A stretch of 64,000 bases of DNA from Segetibacter sp. (GTDB lineage: Bacteria; Bacteroidota; Bacteroidia; Chitinophagales; Chitinophagaceae). The notes beneath the pieces are model-generated. The model searched no databases. It saw only the letters and a list, made by a program, of their open reading frames with translations, and was not told the DNA's origin. The position numbers and the translations under genes were made by a program. Where the stretch lies: NCBI RefSeq assembly GCF_025963695.1, contig NZ_JAOQAH010000067.1:1-64000 (forward strand). Direction: 5' to 3'. This document shows, piece after piece, positions 1-9,163 of the stretch (the first letter of the stretch is position 1; each line of letters begins with the position of its first letter).

Positions 1-815
1 GGAATACAGGAATTACGAAACCTGCACTTGCAGCAATAAATAAACGGGGTAAAATTCGTTTTGAAACTGGATTTGATGCAGATAAAGTGGTTATGAAACT
101 TACCCCACCTATTGTCGTAAATGGTGACTCCATCGTTTCACAACCTGTAGCTGTGCAACTGAAGCATTATGTACCTGGAACAACTATCCGCTATACAACT
201 GATGGAACCGATCCTGATAGCACAACCTCTCCCGTTTACAATAATGACTTGCAAATACAAAAAATATTTGAGCTAAAAACAAGAGCTGTTAAGTCGGGGT
301 GGTATAGTAGCGATGTTATTTCACGTTATTTTTTTACCACTCGTTATCGGCCAGACAGTATAGCTCTCCTAAAGCCGGCAGATGCAAAGTATAAAGCCAA
401 AGAAGGTAAAACACTCGCGGACCTTATAAAAAGCGAGCCTTCAAAAGGAACCGGTAAATGGCTTGGATTTCAAAATAACAATTTCGAAGGGCTACTAATA
501 TTTAAGGATCCGGTCAAAGCCTCATCAGTTACTTTAAGTTTGCTTAGGGATATTGGTGCTTCGATTTTTCCCCCAACCAGCATTGAAATATATGGCGGAC
601 CAGATAGGAATAAGTTAAGTCTTTTGGGCAAAGTTTTTCCAAAACAACCAATAAAAGGAGATCCAAATACCAATCTGCCCATCACTTGTGAGTTTTCACC
701 AAGAGATCTACAATTCATTAAAATTGTCGCTACACCCTTAGCTAAAATTCCGGAATGGCATGGTGAAAAAGGAAAGAAAGGTTGGGTTTTTATTGATGAG
801 GTTATGGTGAATTAA
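1..815 (+). CDS. C-terminal part of a protein with chitobiase-type (FN3-associated) and discoidin-like domains
   Basis: The reading frame is open from the left window edge (first full codon at position 3) to a TAA at 815, so the N-terminus lies outside. About 75 residues in, the pattern TIRYTTDGTDPDS..SPVY followed by a strand and KTRAVKSGWYSSDV matches the CHB_HEX_C_1 / FN3-associated domain that follows the catalytic part of GH20 hexosaminidases and also occurs at the end of Bacteroidota c-type-cytochrome surface proteins. The last ~130 residues look like an F5/8 (discoidin) beta-sandwich (WLGFQNNNFEGLLIF ... ending GWVFIDEVMV). The catalytic part is not visible, so the enzyme class is undecided. 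An ATG at 87 is internal. Confidence 0.75.
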   Translation, partial: NTGITKPALAAINKRGKIRFETGFDADKVVMKLTPPIVVNGDSIVSQPVAVQLKHYVPGTTIRYTTDGTDPDSTTSPVYNNDLQIQKIFELKTRAVKSGWYSSDVISRYFFTTRYRPDSIALLKPADAKYKAKEGKTLADLIKSEPSKGTGKWLGFQNNNFEGLLIFKDPVKASSVTLSLLRDIGASIFPPTSIEIYGGPDRNKLSLLGKVFPKQPIKGDPNTNLPITCEFSPRDLQFIKIVATPLAKIPEWHGEKGKKGWVFIDEVMVN

Positions 816-862
816 GAGAGGTAAATATAATTTGCAGCATTACAAACTGCCCAAAATAGATA

Positions 863-899
863 GCACCGGCCTATGTCTATTTCAGAGTAGTGCCGGTGC
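863..899. terminator. Possible bidirectional terminator hairpin
   Basis: GCACCGGC (863-870) is the exact reverse complement of GCCGGTGC (892-899), loop 21 nt, followed on the plus strand by a T-rich stretch. It lies between the convergent ends of the first CDS and the RRM gene. The loop is long and there is no clean T-run, so the call is tentative. Confidence 0.35.
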
Positions 900-919
900 C
901 AATGTTTTAATTTTCAGTA

Positions 920-932
920 TTGTGTCACCACT
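920..932 (-). repeat. Interspersed intergenic repeat, GTGACACAA form (degenerate copy)
   Basis: TTGTGTCACCACT on the plus strand reads AGTGGTGACACAA on the minus strand, close to the GTGAGTGACACAAC form seen at 36490, 41851 and 50423. It sits in a convergent gap. Confidence 0.45.
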
Positions 933-1022
933 AATTGTGCCAACTATATATTAGACCAAACGAATTTATTAGAGTTTAATTATTATTTCCTGCGAACTTT
1001 AATTACAAATTGCAGATATAAA

Positions 1023-1334
1023 CTAATACCTGTTATTATTAAATCCTCTGTTATTATTGTTGTTTCTGTTGAAATTGCTGGTTCTTGGAGGTTGTTCTTC
1101 AGCTTCTTTTACCACTATTTTTTTTCCGCGCGGTAGGCCGGCCCCATCTAAAGCTTCGATTGTTTCCAGCGCTTCAGCTTTATTTTTCATATCTACAAAA
1201 CCAAAGCCCTTGGTTTTCCCTGTTTCCCTGTCGATAACGATCTTTGCCGAAATAACTTCCCCGTACAATTCAAACATTTCTTTTAAATCTGTATCATCAA
1301 AGTCGTTGGGCAGCCCGGCAACAAAAAGCTTCAT
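1023..1334 (-). CDS. Small RNA-binding protein with one RRM domain
   Basis: A 103-residue protein made of a single RNA recognition motif plus an Asn/Arg-rich tail. RNP2 is LFVAGL (residues 3-8) and RNP1 is KGFGFVDM (42-49), both with the aromatic residues that stack on RNA bases. Residues 86-103 are an Asn/Arg/Phe tail (NFNRNNNNNRGFNN). This size and layout match the cold-shock-like RRM proteins of cyanobacteria and Bacteroidota, thought to act on mRNA structure in the cytoplasm. I chose the ATG at 1334 because the protein then starts with the canonical first strand MKLFVAGLP; an upstream ATG at 1370 would add 12 residues with no family resemblance. Confidence 0.9.
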   Translation of the reverse strand: MKLFVAGLPNDFDDTDLKEMFELYGEVISAKIVIDRETGKTKGFGFVDMKNKAEALETIEALDGAGLPRGKKIVVKEAEEQPPRTSNFNRNNNNNRGFNNNRY

Positions 1335-1516
1335 GTTATAAATTTGATGCAAATTACAATACTTGCACAAACTTAGACCATCTCATGTTTTATTTATTAT
1401 TAAAGCAAGGAAGCCCGCTTAAACACAAACTACTTTTCCCGCAAGGGAATTAGCAACTACGTTTCTTGGGGAGATGCTCTTTAAACTTAGAAATATCAGG
1501 AGATAGAGTTCTGCCA

Positions 1517-1891
1517 TTAACGATTCAGAAGCGGATTTGGATAAGAACCGGCGTTCTCTTCTTCACGTCCATCAAGGCAAACAAAGTCTTTCTCCACTAA
1601 AATTGAAATAGTTTTTCCATGCCCTGTTCTAACTTCGGCTTCAAAACCAACCAGTTCTGTCGAAGTCCAATTATCAGCCGTCATCTTTGGAACCAGTACT
1701 GTTGTTTCATTTAAGGCGAATCGCACACCTATTTCATCTAATTCAGCCACAGCTAATGCGAATTTCAATTGCTCATCTGTATGAATGCCAAATTCAATAA
1801 CTTCATAAACCAGGCCTTTTTGTTGAAATTGTTTTACCTCAGGCTCTTTTAACCTAAACCTTATTTTATTGCCAGATATTCTCACTTTCAT
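1517..1891 (-). CDS. Conserved Bacteroidota hypothetical protein (DUF7009-like)
   Basis: A 124-residue soluble protein, beta-strand rich, with no signal peptide or membrane segment. The start MKVRISGNKIRFRLKE and the end CLDGREEENAGSYPNPL resemble a family of short Bacteroidota proteins that I believe is catalogued as DUF7009; this is from memory. The C-terminal CLDG.EEENAG..PNP segment is the most conserved-looking part. No function is known to me. It stands alone, upstream of the oppositely oriented esterase gene at 1986. Confidence 0.7.
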   Translation of the reverse strand: MKVRISGNKIRFRLKEPEVKQFQQKGLVYEVIEFGIHTDEQLKFALAVAELDEIGVRFALNETTVLVPKMTADNWTSTELVGFEAEVRTGHGKTISILVEKDFVCLDGREEENAGSYPNPLLNR

Positions 1892-1985
1892 AATATAAAA
1901 ATACTTACTTCTTAAAAAAAACCTAATTCAAATCCTTTCTAACCGTCAGCTACTTAAGTTAGCCCGAAACAATTAATTTCATTAA

Positions 1986-3116
1986 ATGAAACACTTCCTG
2001 GCCGCCTTATTATTTATTATTGTCTGTCATGTTAGTAACGGTCAATATACCGTTAGGCTGGTGGTAAATGAGGTTGGTGCAAAAAAGCTAGAAGACGTGT
2101 ATGTTGCGGGGAACTTCAATAACTGGAACCCAAGAGATGAAAAATATAAATTGAAACCATTTGGCCTTTCACGCCGTGCTATCATTTTGAAAGATCTTCC
2201 TGCAGGGAAATACGAATTTAAATTTACACGTGGAGGCTTTGATAAGGTTGAAACAACTGCGAAAGGTGAAGATGTATCGAACCATGAAATCACAGTAAAA
2301 GAAGATGTAGCACAAGATTTTAATATTCCCGGTTGGAAAGATGATTATCCTGATAAGCCTAAGCCTAATACTGCCACTGCACAGGTGAAGGTAATTGATA
2401 CCGCCTTCGTAATTCCCCAGTTAAACAGGAAGCGAAGAATTTGGGCTTATTTGCCAAAAAGTTATGCTACCGGCACAAAGAAATACCCCGTCATTTACAT
2501 GCACGACGGGCAGAATTTATTTAATGAACAAACAGCTCCTTTTGGCGAATGGGGTATAGATGAAACGCTCGATACATTAATTCGCCGGACAGGAAAAGAA
2601 GCAATTATTATTGGCGTTGATAATGGTGGAGATAAAAGAATGACCGAATACAATCCTTACGATTTTAAGAACGGAAAAGGAGAGGGGAGCCAGTACACAG
2701 ATTTTCTTGCACTTACTTTAAAGCCTTATATCGATAAAAAGTTCCGCACTTTAAAAGACTCATCTCATACGTTTGTCGCCGGTAGCAGCATGGGAGGCTT
2801 GATTAGTTTATATGCTGTAGTTAAGTACCCGGCGGTGTTTGGGGGCGCAGGTATTTTTTCTCCCGCATTCTGGACTGCCCCCTCTATTTTTGATGAGGTT
2901 GCCAAAGCAGATTTAGGCAGAGCCATAAAAAGATTCTACTTCTATGCCGGGGGAAAAGAAGGTGAAGCGATGGTTCCCGACATGGATAAAATGATTGCAA
3001 CAGTTGAGCGAAAGGGCAACTATGAAACCCGCAGGGTAATGAATCCCCTGGGCAAACACAATGAGGCCACCTGGAGAAAGGAGTTTGTAGACTTTTACCT
3101 GTTTATTATACGTTAG
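1986..3116 (+). CDS. Secreted alpha/beta-hydrolase esterase with N-terminal CBM48-like domain
   Basis: 376 residues. Residues 1-19 form a signal peptide. Residues ~20-110 have the glycogen-binding/AMPK-beta (CBM48) pattern, including YVAGNFNNWNP at ~39-49. Residues ~135-376 are an esterase D-like alpha/beta hydrolase: the nucleophile elbow is GSSMG (266-270, Ser268), a YMHDGQNLF strand-loop sits at 171-179, and His358 in LGKHNEATW is the likely catalytic histidine. This layout is shared with ferulic-acid or acetyl-xylan esterases and IroE-like hydrolases. The product is probably periplasmic or surface-exposed and acts on an ester of a sugar polymer. The M28 peptidase gene follows 33 nt downstream and may be co-transcribed. 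Confidence 0.85.
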   Translation: MKHFLAALLFIIVCHVSNGQYTVRLVVNEVGAKKLEDVYVAGNFNNWNPRDEKYKLKPFGLSRRAIILKDLPAGKYEFKFTRGGFDKVETTAKGEDVSNHEITVKEDVAQDFNIPGWKDDYPDKPKPNTATAQVKVIDTAFVIPQLNRKRRIWAYLPKSYATGTKKYPVIYMHDGQNLFNEQTAPFGEWGIDETLDTLIRRTGKEAIIIGVDNGGDKRMTEYNPYDFKNGKGEGSQYTDFLALTLKPYIDKKFRTLKDSSHTFVAGSSMGGLISLYAVVKYPAVFGGAGIFSPAFWTAPSIFDEVAKADLGRAIKRFYFYAGGKEGEAMVPDMDKMIATVERKGNYETRRVMNPLGKHNEATWRKEFVDFYLFIIR

Positions 3117-3149
3117 CCCCTTCTGTTAAGCCTACCCTACATATTCCCT

Positions 3150-4295
3150 ATGAAAAAACTATTTGTCTTTCTGCTCTTGTTGATGTCTGCTACTTCATGG
3201 TCTCAGGATGTTGCTTTTGCCCGCCAGTTGGTTGATACGCTTACCTCCCCAGCTTTTTGGGGCCGGGGCTATACCAACAATGGAATGGTTAAGGCTGCCG
3301 CTTTTATATCGCAGCAGTTCTCTGGCTTTGGTTTAACTCCCATTAATGGTCAGTCATTCCTGCAGCCTTTTAGCTACCCGGTCAATACCTTTCCTGGTAG
3401 AATGGAAGTCTTAATTAACAATAAGAAACTCGTTCCTGGTAAAGATTTCATTGTAACACCAAATAGTCGCGGTGTACATGCAACGGGGAAACTCGAACAA
3501 AAAGACAGTACTCATTTTGTTAATCCCAATTATCGTATAATCGTTTCTCTCGAAGATAAACTAACCTGGTCCGTTGCTCCAGCTGCCGCTAATTACACCA
3601 GTATTCAATTAGACAAAAAAGCAGCCGGCGACATTCCAATTTCAATACGAGCTGACATAGAAAACCAGGAAGTGGCTGACTTTAAAACAGCCAATGTTTG
3701 CGGATGGGTCAAAGGAACCCTCTACCCTGACTCTCTCATTGTTATTTCCGCCCATTACGATCATCTTGGCGGCATGGGTGCAAGTACCTATTTTCCCGGA
3801 GCTAATGACAATGCAAGCGGAACTTCTTTATTGCTTGGCTTAGCTAAATATTATGCGGCTCATCCTCCGTTATACACCATTGCATTTATCTCTTTTGCAG
3901 GTGAGGAGGCCGGTTTGCTGGGCTCAAAATATTTTACTGAAAATCCTCTTTTTCCTTTAAAAAACATCCGATTCCTTTTAAACCTTGATCTCGAAGGAAC
4001 CGGTGATGAAGGCATTACTGTAGTAAATGCTACTGAATTTTCAAAACAATTTGCTGTCCTTAATGCCGTAAACGATAGCACTCATTATCTTTCAAAAATA
4101 AATGCCCGCGGCAAAGCTGCAAACAGTGATCATTATTGGTTCAGCGAAAAAGGTGTTCCTGCTTTTTTTCTTTATACAATGGGGGGAATTAAAGCTTATC
4201 ATGATGTTTTTGACAAAGCAGAAACGCTGCCTTTAAATGAATACGAAGATTTGTTTCAGTTGATTCTCAAATTCAATGAAAAGCTTATGAAGTAA
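3150..4295 (+). CDS. Secreted M28-family zinc aminopeptidase
   Basis: 381 residues with a signal peptide (1-18). The two-zinc centre of peptidase family M28 is complete: AHYDHLG (His202), GANDNASG (Asp220), GEEAGLLGS (Glu252/253), NLDLEGTGDEG (Asp280), and a late HDVFD histidine. The first ~110 residues form the usual variable lid or propeptide-like part. Predicted to release N-terminal amino acids from peptides in the periplasm or outside. It sits directly downstream of the esterase gene. Confidence 0.9.
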   Translation: MKKLFVFLLLLMSATSWSQDVAFARQLVDTLTSPAFWGRGYTNNGMVKAAAFISQQFSGFGLTPINGQSFLQPFSYPVNTFPGRMEVLINNKKLVPGKDFIVTPNSRGVHATGKLEQKDSTHFVNPNYRIIVSLEDKLTWSVAPAAANYTSIQLDKKAAGDIPISIRADIENQEVADFKTANVCGWVKGTLYPDSLIVISAHYDHLGGMGASTYFPGANDNASGTSLLLGLAKYYAAHPPLYTIAFISFAGEEAGLLGSKYFTENPLFPLKNIRFLLNLDLEGTGDEGITVVNATEFSKQFAVLNAVNDSTHYLSKINARGKAANSDHYWFSEKGVPAFFLYTMGGIKAYHDVFDKAETLPLNEYEDLFQLILKFNEKLMK

Positions 4296-4298
4296 CTC

Positions 4299-4439
4299 AT
4301 GAATGTGCAAAACGATAGGAGGAAGTTTATTAACCGGGCTAACAATATCTATATTGCTTCTGTTGCGTCGCACTCTTGTACTAATGTGGCAGCGGGCAGC
4401 AATGCGGAAAAAGATTTTTTTTCAAACCATTTAGAGTAA
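4299..4439 (+). pseudogene. 46-codon remnant with a Tat-like start (DRRKFI)
   Basis: The ATG lies 4 nt after the M28 stop codon. The peptide begins MNVQNDRRKFINRA, resembling the twin-arginine start of Bacteroidota oxidoreductases (RRKFI), but hydrophobicity is lost after ~25 residues and a TAA follows at codon 47. It also runs through a copy of the intergenic repeat (4362-4375). I read it as the leftover 5' end of a lost gene next to another decayed gene, rather than a working product. Confidence 0.35.
4362..4375 (-). repeat. Interspersed intergenic repeat, TTGCGACGCAA form
   Basis: Plus strand GTTGCGTCGCACTC, i.e. GAGTGCGACGCAAC on the minus strand. The flank on the minus strand (AGAAGCAATA) resembles the copy at 35048. 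Convergent gap. Confidence 0.75.
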
Positions 4440-4482
4440 ATCTCTACAACTATCGAAATACAAAAACGCCGTTTTATATCAA

Positions 4483-4946
4483 TCAATAGTTCACTCCTTG
4501 CGCTTGCGCTTTTAAAATTGCCTTACCCTGTTTGCCTCTCGGGCGCACTATTGTCGAACCTCTTCCTCTAAACGTGTTTCTTTTCGGTTGTTTAAAACTT
4601 GCTATCTCTGCAAGGTTTGCATTTCCTGTTGCTTCCATTTTAGCATTGTCGGGGAGGGCAAATTGAACAGTGATATTCACTTCATGTATTACAAGCCGCG
4701 CCTCATCCAATATTTCCCGGTAACATAACAGAAGTCGTTTCAACCAGACCTTATCTGACTCCATCGGCTCTTAGTCTTATCTTGGTAAGCTTGCCTGTTG
4801 TTGCTTAACTCAATGAATCTACCTTTTGCCATCTTGTATCCCTTTAATACCCCTTTTTCATAAGGAACATTGAAAGTAGCAGTAAGTTTAGTCTGTGTTG
4901 AAACAGTTTTTTCTCCAACAACTTTTCCATTTAATTCAACTCGCAT
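4483..4946 (-). pseudogene. Frameshifted C-terminal remnant of a GH2 beta-galactosidase
   Basis: Two short minus-strand frames in different phases together spell the end of a glycoside hydrolase family 2 protein. The upstream frame (4946-4740) has VELNGKVVGEKTV ... FNVPYEKGVLKGYKMAKGR, matching the DUF4982-type domain (ELFLNGKSLG ... VPYEPGELKA). The downstream frame (to 4483) has ATGNANLAEIASFKQPKR.TFRGRG..IVRP.GK.G, matching the final GH2 C-terminal domain (GNGNP...SF...R..FNG..L.IV...GKAG). A frameshift around 4740-4770 and lack of any catalytic part show a dead fragment of ~150 of the usual ~800 residues. The family assignment is from motif memory. Confidence 0.7.
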
Positions 4947-5449
4947 GGTAGCGAGCGTTTATTTTTAAAAGTAAAAGGTCTTAGTTGTTCACCGTTGTTA
5001 TATACTCAGCATTTTTCTATTAACTTTTAATAGTTATATTTGAATGGCTTTTAGATATGGCACTTTCCTTACAAGTATTTTGGTTCCTGCTGTTAAAAGT
5101 AGGGGAGATATTAGGCTTTTAAGCGTTTCGGGTTTGAGCAATAATTACTTTCATTTATTCAAAGTGCTTTTGCTCTTATTTGCAACTTTTATACGCTTAA
5201 AATTCTCTTTAGTAATCATAGTCTTCCAAATCCAATCTCGCTAATTATTCTATCAAAGATCTAATCCTTTTCATTGGAAATCCTCTTGTAAGTTTTTATT
5301 TAGACTTTATTCTTTTAGATTTTTTAATTCAGATCCAAGAAATGAAAATGTGCAGTTGTAGCCATTTTTGTTCTAATAAAAATCAATGGATATATTCTTA
5401 TTGAAGCAAGAATTTAATCAATAAACTGATAACGGAATAAGACGCATGT
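4947..5449. other. 503-bp intergenic region, no clear gene
   Basis: AT-rich sequence between the GH2 remnant and the response regulator. It holds a TATATTTG box (5035-5042) directly before an ATG at 5044 that opens a 66-codon frame; that frame has no recognisable features and is not called a gene. The promoter of the polysaccharide locus presumably lies here, but I cannot place it. Confidence 0.4.
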
Positions 5450-5848
5450 ATGGTAATGTTAATAGCTGAAGACGATCCATTAATATCGATGACCCTCGAA
5501 ACTTTTTTTACTAAAGAAGGATATAAAGTAATAAGTACAAACAACGGAAGAGAGGCGATGTTGAAAATTGAAGAGCATCTTCCTGACATAATTTTAACAG
5601 ATGTAATGATGCCTTTCTATTCTGGACTCGAAATTATCGCCAAAATAAAAAGTGGCTTCAATAAAAAAATTATTGTAGTAGTGCTCTCTGCTATGGGGCA
5701 GGAAAGTGCTGTGAAGGAGGCATTTGAATTAGGAGCAGATGATTATGTAACAAAGCCGTTTAGTCTTGCCGAGCTTTCTCTTCGTGTCAAGCGCCTGGTT
5801 AAAGTAAGGGGGCGCAACACCGTATTGCAACTAGATGAAAAGTTTTGA
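5450..5848 (+). CDS. Stand-alone response regulator receiver domain
   Basis: 132 residues, a single CheY-like receiver domain with no output domain. The acidic pocket is EDD (7-9), the phospho-acceptor is Asp51 (ILTDVMMP), the switch Ser is Ser80 (VVLSAM) and the invariant lysine is Lys102 (VTKPF). About 13 extra residues follow the fold. It is the first gene of the polysaccharide locus and its end lies 55 nt before, or overlaps by 14 nt, the next gene depending on that gene's start. With no DNA-binding domain it probably acts by protein contact, perhaps on the adjacent HEAT-repeat membrane protein (inference). No histidine kinase is in this window. Confidence 0.9.
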   Translation: MVMLIAEDDPLISMTLETFFTKEGYKVISTNNGREAMLKIEEHLPDIILTDVMMPFYSGLEIIAKIKSGFNKKIIVVVLSAMGQESAVKEAFELGADDYVTKPFSLAELSLRVKRLVKVRGRNTVLQLDEKF

Positions 5849-5903
5849 CGAATGCTTGTGTTGCCGGTTCATTTTTCAAACCGATTCAAACTGTATAAAA
5901 TTA

Positions 5904-7694
5904 ATGAGCGCCATTTTCATTTTTTCTAATGGTGATAAAAATCGTTTTTTGCGAGTTTCTTTTACCCTGATTCTTTTCCTCAGTTCCTTTTCTTTATTTC
6001 CTCAGAAAAAATCTGGTACAACTAATGTTTTCCCTAATGTTCATCTTAAACATATAGTACTACCTCACGAAACATTCACCACTATTGGTCAGCTGTATGG
6101 TATACGTGGAGAAGATATAGCCGAGTACAATAACCTGGAATACTATGATGAGGAGGTTATACCAAAATATGTAACCATACCATTATCAAAGCAAAATTTC
6201 TCAAAAGAAAAAAGGGTCTTTTCTAATGAGCTGCTGGTGCCTCTTTACTATATCCGCGGAAACGCTAAAACATTATTTCGACTTAAAAAGAATGGCCCTA
6301 ATAAAATGGTAAGACGGGTTAACGGAAGGATACTTCTGGCTGGCTACCTGCATACAACAAAAGTAGACCAGAAAGTTTTTCAAATTGCTTCACCGGGTAC
6401 TCCTGAACCAACTGCAATAGTGGGTTATAGCAAAAGAAAGGATACGGTTTCAAACACGAAACAAAAGGATAAATTTTCATTAGCATCAAATCAACAAACT
6501 ACTCCGGTTGCTACCGTAATTAAAAATAAGGCTAACTTTTTAAGTAAAGGCGCTCCTTTAATAACAAGGTTGCCCGAAAAAAAAGAAGCCTTCGCAGAAG
6601 TAATTGAACCTCAGCCAAGGTCAGTGTCGCGGGTACAAAAAGTTTTATTTCTTGTAAAAGTCCAACTTTCTATCTCCATTTTTTTGGTGGCACTAATATT
6701 CTTGTATACAGCAATAAGAAATAGAAAAGAGATATTAAATGCAAAATTAAACGGCTCTATAAGGAAAGTTTTGATTGATGAGATACTCGGCGGCAATTCA
6801 TTTTCCGGAAGAATAAATAAAGCGTTGTCAACTTCTCTTTTTCTAAAAAAGCAACTTTCTAAAAAGGCAAACCGGCAGTTTATAATAGATGAAATAATCA
6901 ATGGACGGAAAAGTATAAAAGGTGAGGTAGGAGATAACTTTCTAAAATTATACTTAGCACTAAACCTTGATAAGGACTCTGCTAATAAGCTTAAAAGTAA
7001 AAACTGGAATAATGTTGTAAAAGGAATTCAGGAGTTGGCAATAATGGAGCAGAACCATAAGATGACGGAAATCTTCCGCGAAATAAATAGCAAAAATGAA
7101 TTTATTAGAATGGAAGCGCAAAGCGCTTTATTACGACTTTCGGGCTTCGGCGGCCTATGGTTTTTAAACGTCTTAAACTATCCCATATCCGAGTGGCAGC
7201 AAGTGAAGTTATTAAGTATCCTGGCTACTTCCCCTGTTTCTGATATTCCTGATTTACGTCTATTACTTGATTCTCCTAACCAGTCGCTTGTAATTTTTAC
7301 GCTTAAGCTTATTGGTCTTTTTAAACAACGAACAATGCATAATGAAGTCGTAAAGGCTTTGGGGAACAAGAGTGAGGCTATTCGTTTTTTTGCGGTTAAA
7401 TGCCTCAAAGAGATACATAATGAGTATACGGCCAGTGTACTCATCAGAAGGTTTGCAACAGAGACCAGAAGAAATAAAATAGCTATTGTAAAAGTTATAG
7501 GAGAAATAGGAGACCAGGGGCAAACGGATTTTTTACTGGATGTATTATCTCTTGGTGATGATACATTTAGAATTTTGGCTGCGACTGCTTTAAGCAAACA
7601 AGGTATAAAGGGCAATTATTTACTTGAAGAATACTGTGATAAGATAGGTGGCCAGTATTCTGAAATTTTACTTCATACAAAATCAGCCGTTTAA
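5904..7694 (+). CDS. Inner-membrane protein with LysM-like periplasmic part and cytoplasmic HEAT repeats
   Basis: 596 residues from the ATG at 5904, chosen because it gives a normal signal/anchor (FTLILFLSSFSLF); an earlier ATG at 5835 would add 23 Cys-rich residues. Residues ~47-95 are a LysM-like module (VLPHETFTTIGQLYGI ... EYNN ... YVTIPL), followed by a second module beginning VPLYYIRG. A membrane helix lies at ~247-271 (VQLSISIFLVALIFLYTAI). The C-terminal ~320 residues are helical and repetitive, HEAT-like (ALLRLSG, VVKALGNKSEAIRFFAVKCL, VIGEIGDQGQTDFLLDVL). Layout suggests a periplasmic glycan-binding part and a cytoplasmic docking scaffold. The stop TAA shares a base with the ATG of the GT2 gene, indicating translational coupling. 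Confidence 0.8.
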   Translation: MSAIFIFSNGDKNRFLRVSFTLILFLSSFSLFPQKKSGTTNVFPNVHLKHIVLPHETFTTIGQLYGIRGEDIAEYNNLEYYDEEVIPKYVTIPLSKQNFSKEKRVFSNELLVPLYYIRGNAKTLFRLKKNGPNKMVRRVNGRILLAGYLHTTKVDQKVFQIASPGTPEPTAIVGYSKRKDTVSNTKQKDKFSLASNQQTTPVATVIKNKANFLSKGAPLITRLPEKKEAFAEVIEPQPRSVSRVQKVLFLVKVQLSISIFLVALIFLYTAIRNRKEILNAKLNGSIRKVLIDEILGGNSFSGRINKALSTSLFLKKQLSKKANRQFIIDEIINGRKSIKGEVGDNFLKLYLALNLDKDSANKLKSKNWNNVVKGIQELAIMEQNHKMTEIFREINSKNEFIRMEAQSALLRLSGFGGLWFLNVLNYPISEWQQVKLLSILATSPVSDIPDLRLLLDSPNQSLVIFTLKLIGLFKQRTMHNEVVKALGNKSEAIRFFAVKCLKEIHNEYTASVLIRRFATETRRNKIAIVKVIGEIGDQGQTDFLLDVLSLGDDTFRILAATALSKQGIKGNYLLEEYCDKIGGQYSEILLHTKSAV

Positions 7695-9163
7695 TGATGA
7701 TATGGTTTGAAATTCTGGCGGGTATCCTTACTGACATTTTATACTTTTACTGCGCCTGCATGCTGGTTTTTTACGTCCTGTTTGCAATGATTTCGATAGG
7801 CGAGACTCTGAGAAATTACAAGAAGAACAATTCTACTGATTATTCCTTACTGGCTACATCTGAACACGGACCATCTGTAAGCATAATAGCTCCCGGGTAT
7901 AATGAAGGTGTCGGAATAATAGATAATGTGAGATCGCTACTGGCCATGTATTATAGTAACCTGGAAATTATTATTGTGAATGACGGCAGTACAGATAAGT
8001 CTTTGCAAAAATTAATTATAGCGTATGAACTATATAAAGTAGATTTTTTTGTTGAAAAAGTTCTTCCAGCAAAACAAGTGAGAGGCGTTTATAAAAGCAT
8101 AAATCCGGTATATAAAAAATTGATTGTTGTTGATAAGGAAAATGGTGGAAAGGCCGACGCATTAAATGCAGCTATCAACATTGCATCGAAAGATTATATT
8201 GTCGCTATAGATGTTGATTGCATTTTAGAACAGGATGCGCTTCTTAAGATTATTAAACCTCTTATTGATTATCCTAAGGTTAGGGTAATAGCATCTGGCG
8301 GAGTGGTAAGAATTGCAAACTCTTGTGTGGTAGAAGATGGAAAGTTGGTGAAGGTAAATTTGCCAAAAAACTATCTTGCCCGGGTACAAACTCTTGAATA
8401 TCTGCGCTCCTTTTTGCTAGGACGAATGGCATGGACCCGGTTGAACGGCCTGCTGTTAATTTCGGGCGCTTTTGGCGCTTTTGATAAAGAAATTGTAATT
8501 AAGTGTGGTGGATATAATACCAATACCGTGGGAGAGGATATGGAACTGATCGTGCGTATGCGAAGATATATGGTGGAGAAAAATGAACCCCATTGTGTCA
8601 AATACATTCCAGATCCGCTTTGTTGGACTGAGGCGCCGTCAACTTACAAAATACTGGGGCGACAGAGAAACCGATGGATGCGCGGAACGATAGAAACATT
8701 ATTAGCTCACAAAATAATTTGCTTCAACAAGCGTTATGGACTGATGGGCTTTGTCAGTTATCCTTATTGGTTCTTTTTTGAAATGCTTGGACCGGCTGTT
8801 GAGTTTATAGGCTTCATAATATTTCTGTCAGCTACAATTCTTGGAATAATAAAGTGGTCATTTTTCTTTTCCATGCTTTTATTCATGATTTCGTTCGGCT
8901 GTATGTATTCAGCTTTTGCTATTTTAATGGAAGTCCTGAGCTATCATCAATACAAGCGACCTTCAGATATTTTAAAACTTTTATTGGTTGCCATAACAGA
9001 GCCTTTTTTGTTTCACCCTTTCATGGTTTGGTCCAGTATAAGGGGAATTACTGATTATTTTAGAAATAAGAAAAGTTGGGGTGAAATGACAAGAAGTGGT
9101 TTTGGTACCGACATTTCAGAACTAAAACCGGGCATTTTAAATGCACACTACAGGAAAGTTTAA
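7694..9163 (+). CDS. Processive family 2 glycosyltransferase, membrane polysaccharide synthase
   Basis: 489 residues. One or two N-terminal helices (~8-35), a cytoplasmic GT-A domain, then three or more C-terminal helices (~350-450). GT2 synthase motifs are complete: SIIAPGYNEG (63-72), VNDGSTD (95-101, Asp97), KENGGKADALN (148-158), AIDVDC (Asp173/Asp175), GED (280-282) and QRNRW (324-328), i.e. D,D,D,Q(R)xRW as in hyaluronan, cellulose and PgaC-type poly-GlcNAc synthases. It should polymerise a sugar from a UDP-donor and pass the chain through the inner membrane. No PilZ domain is seen. Start overlaps the HEAT gene stop; the 3' end overlaps the next gene by 23 nt. Confidence 0.9.
   Translation: MMIWFEILAGILTDILYFYCACMLVFYVLFAMISIGETLRNYKKNNSTDYSLLATSEHGPSVSIIAPGYNEGVGIIDNVRSLLAMYYSNLEIIIVNDGSTDKSLQKLIIAYELYKVDFFVEKVLPAKQVRGVYKSINPVYKKLIVVDKENGGKADALNAAINIASKDYIVAIDVDCILEQDALLKIIKPLIDYPKVRVIASGGVVRIANSCVVEDGKLVKVNLPKNYLARVQTLEYLRSFLLGRMAWTRLNGLLLISGAFGAFDKEIVIKCGGYNTNTVGEDMELIVRMRRYMVEKNEPHCVKYIPDPLCWTEAPSTYKILGRQRNRWMRGTIETLLAHKIICFNKRYGLMGFVSYPYWFFFEMLGPAVEFIGFIIFLSATILGIIKWSFFFSMLLFMISFGCMYSAFAILMEVLSYHQYKRPSDILKLLLVAITEPFLFHPFMVWSSIRGITDYFRNKKSWGEMTRSGFGTDISELKPGILNAHYRKV

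Noticed and set aside
5044..5244. 66-codon plus-strand frame with an upstream TATATTTG box
   Set aside because: Composition is random-looking, no signal or domain, and it lies in an AT-rich gap; box match alone is weak.
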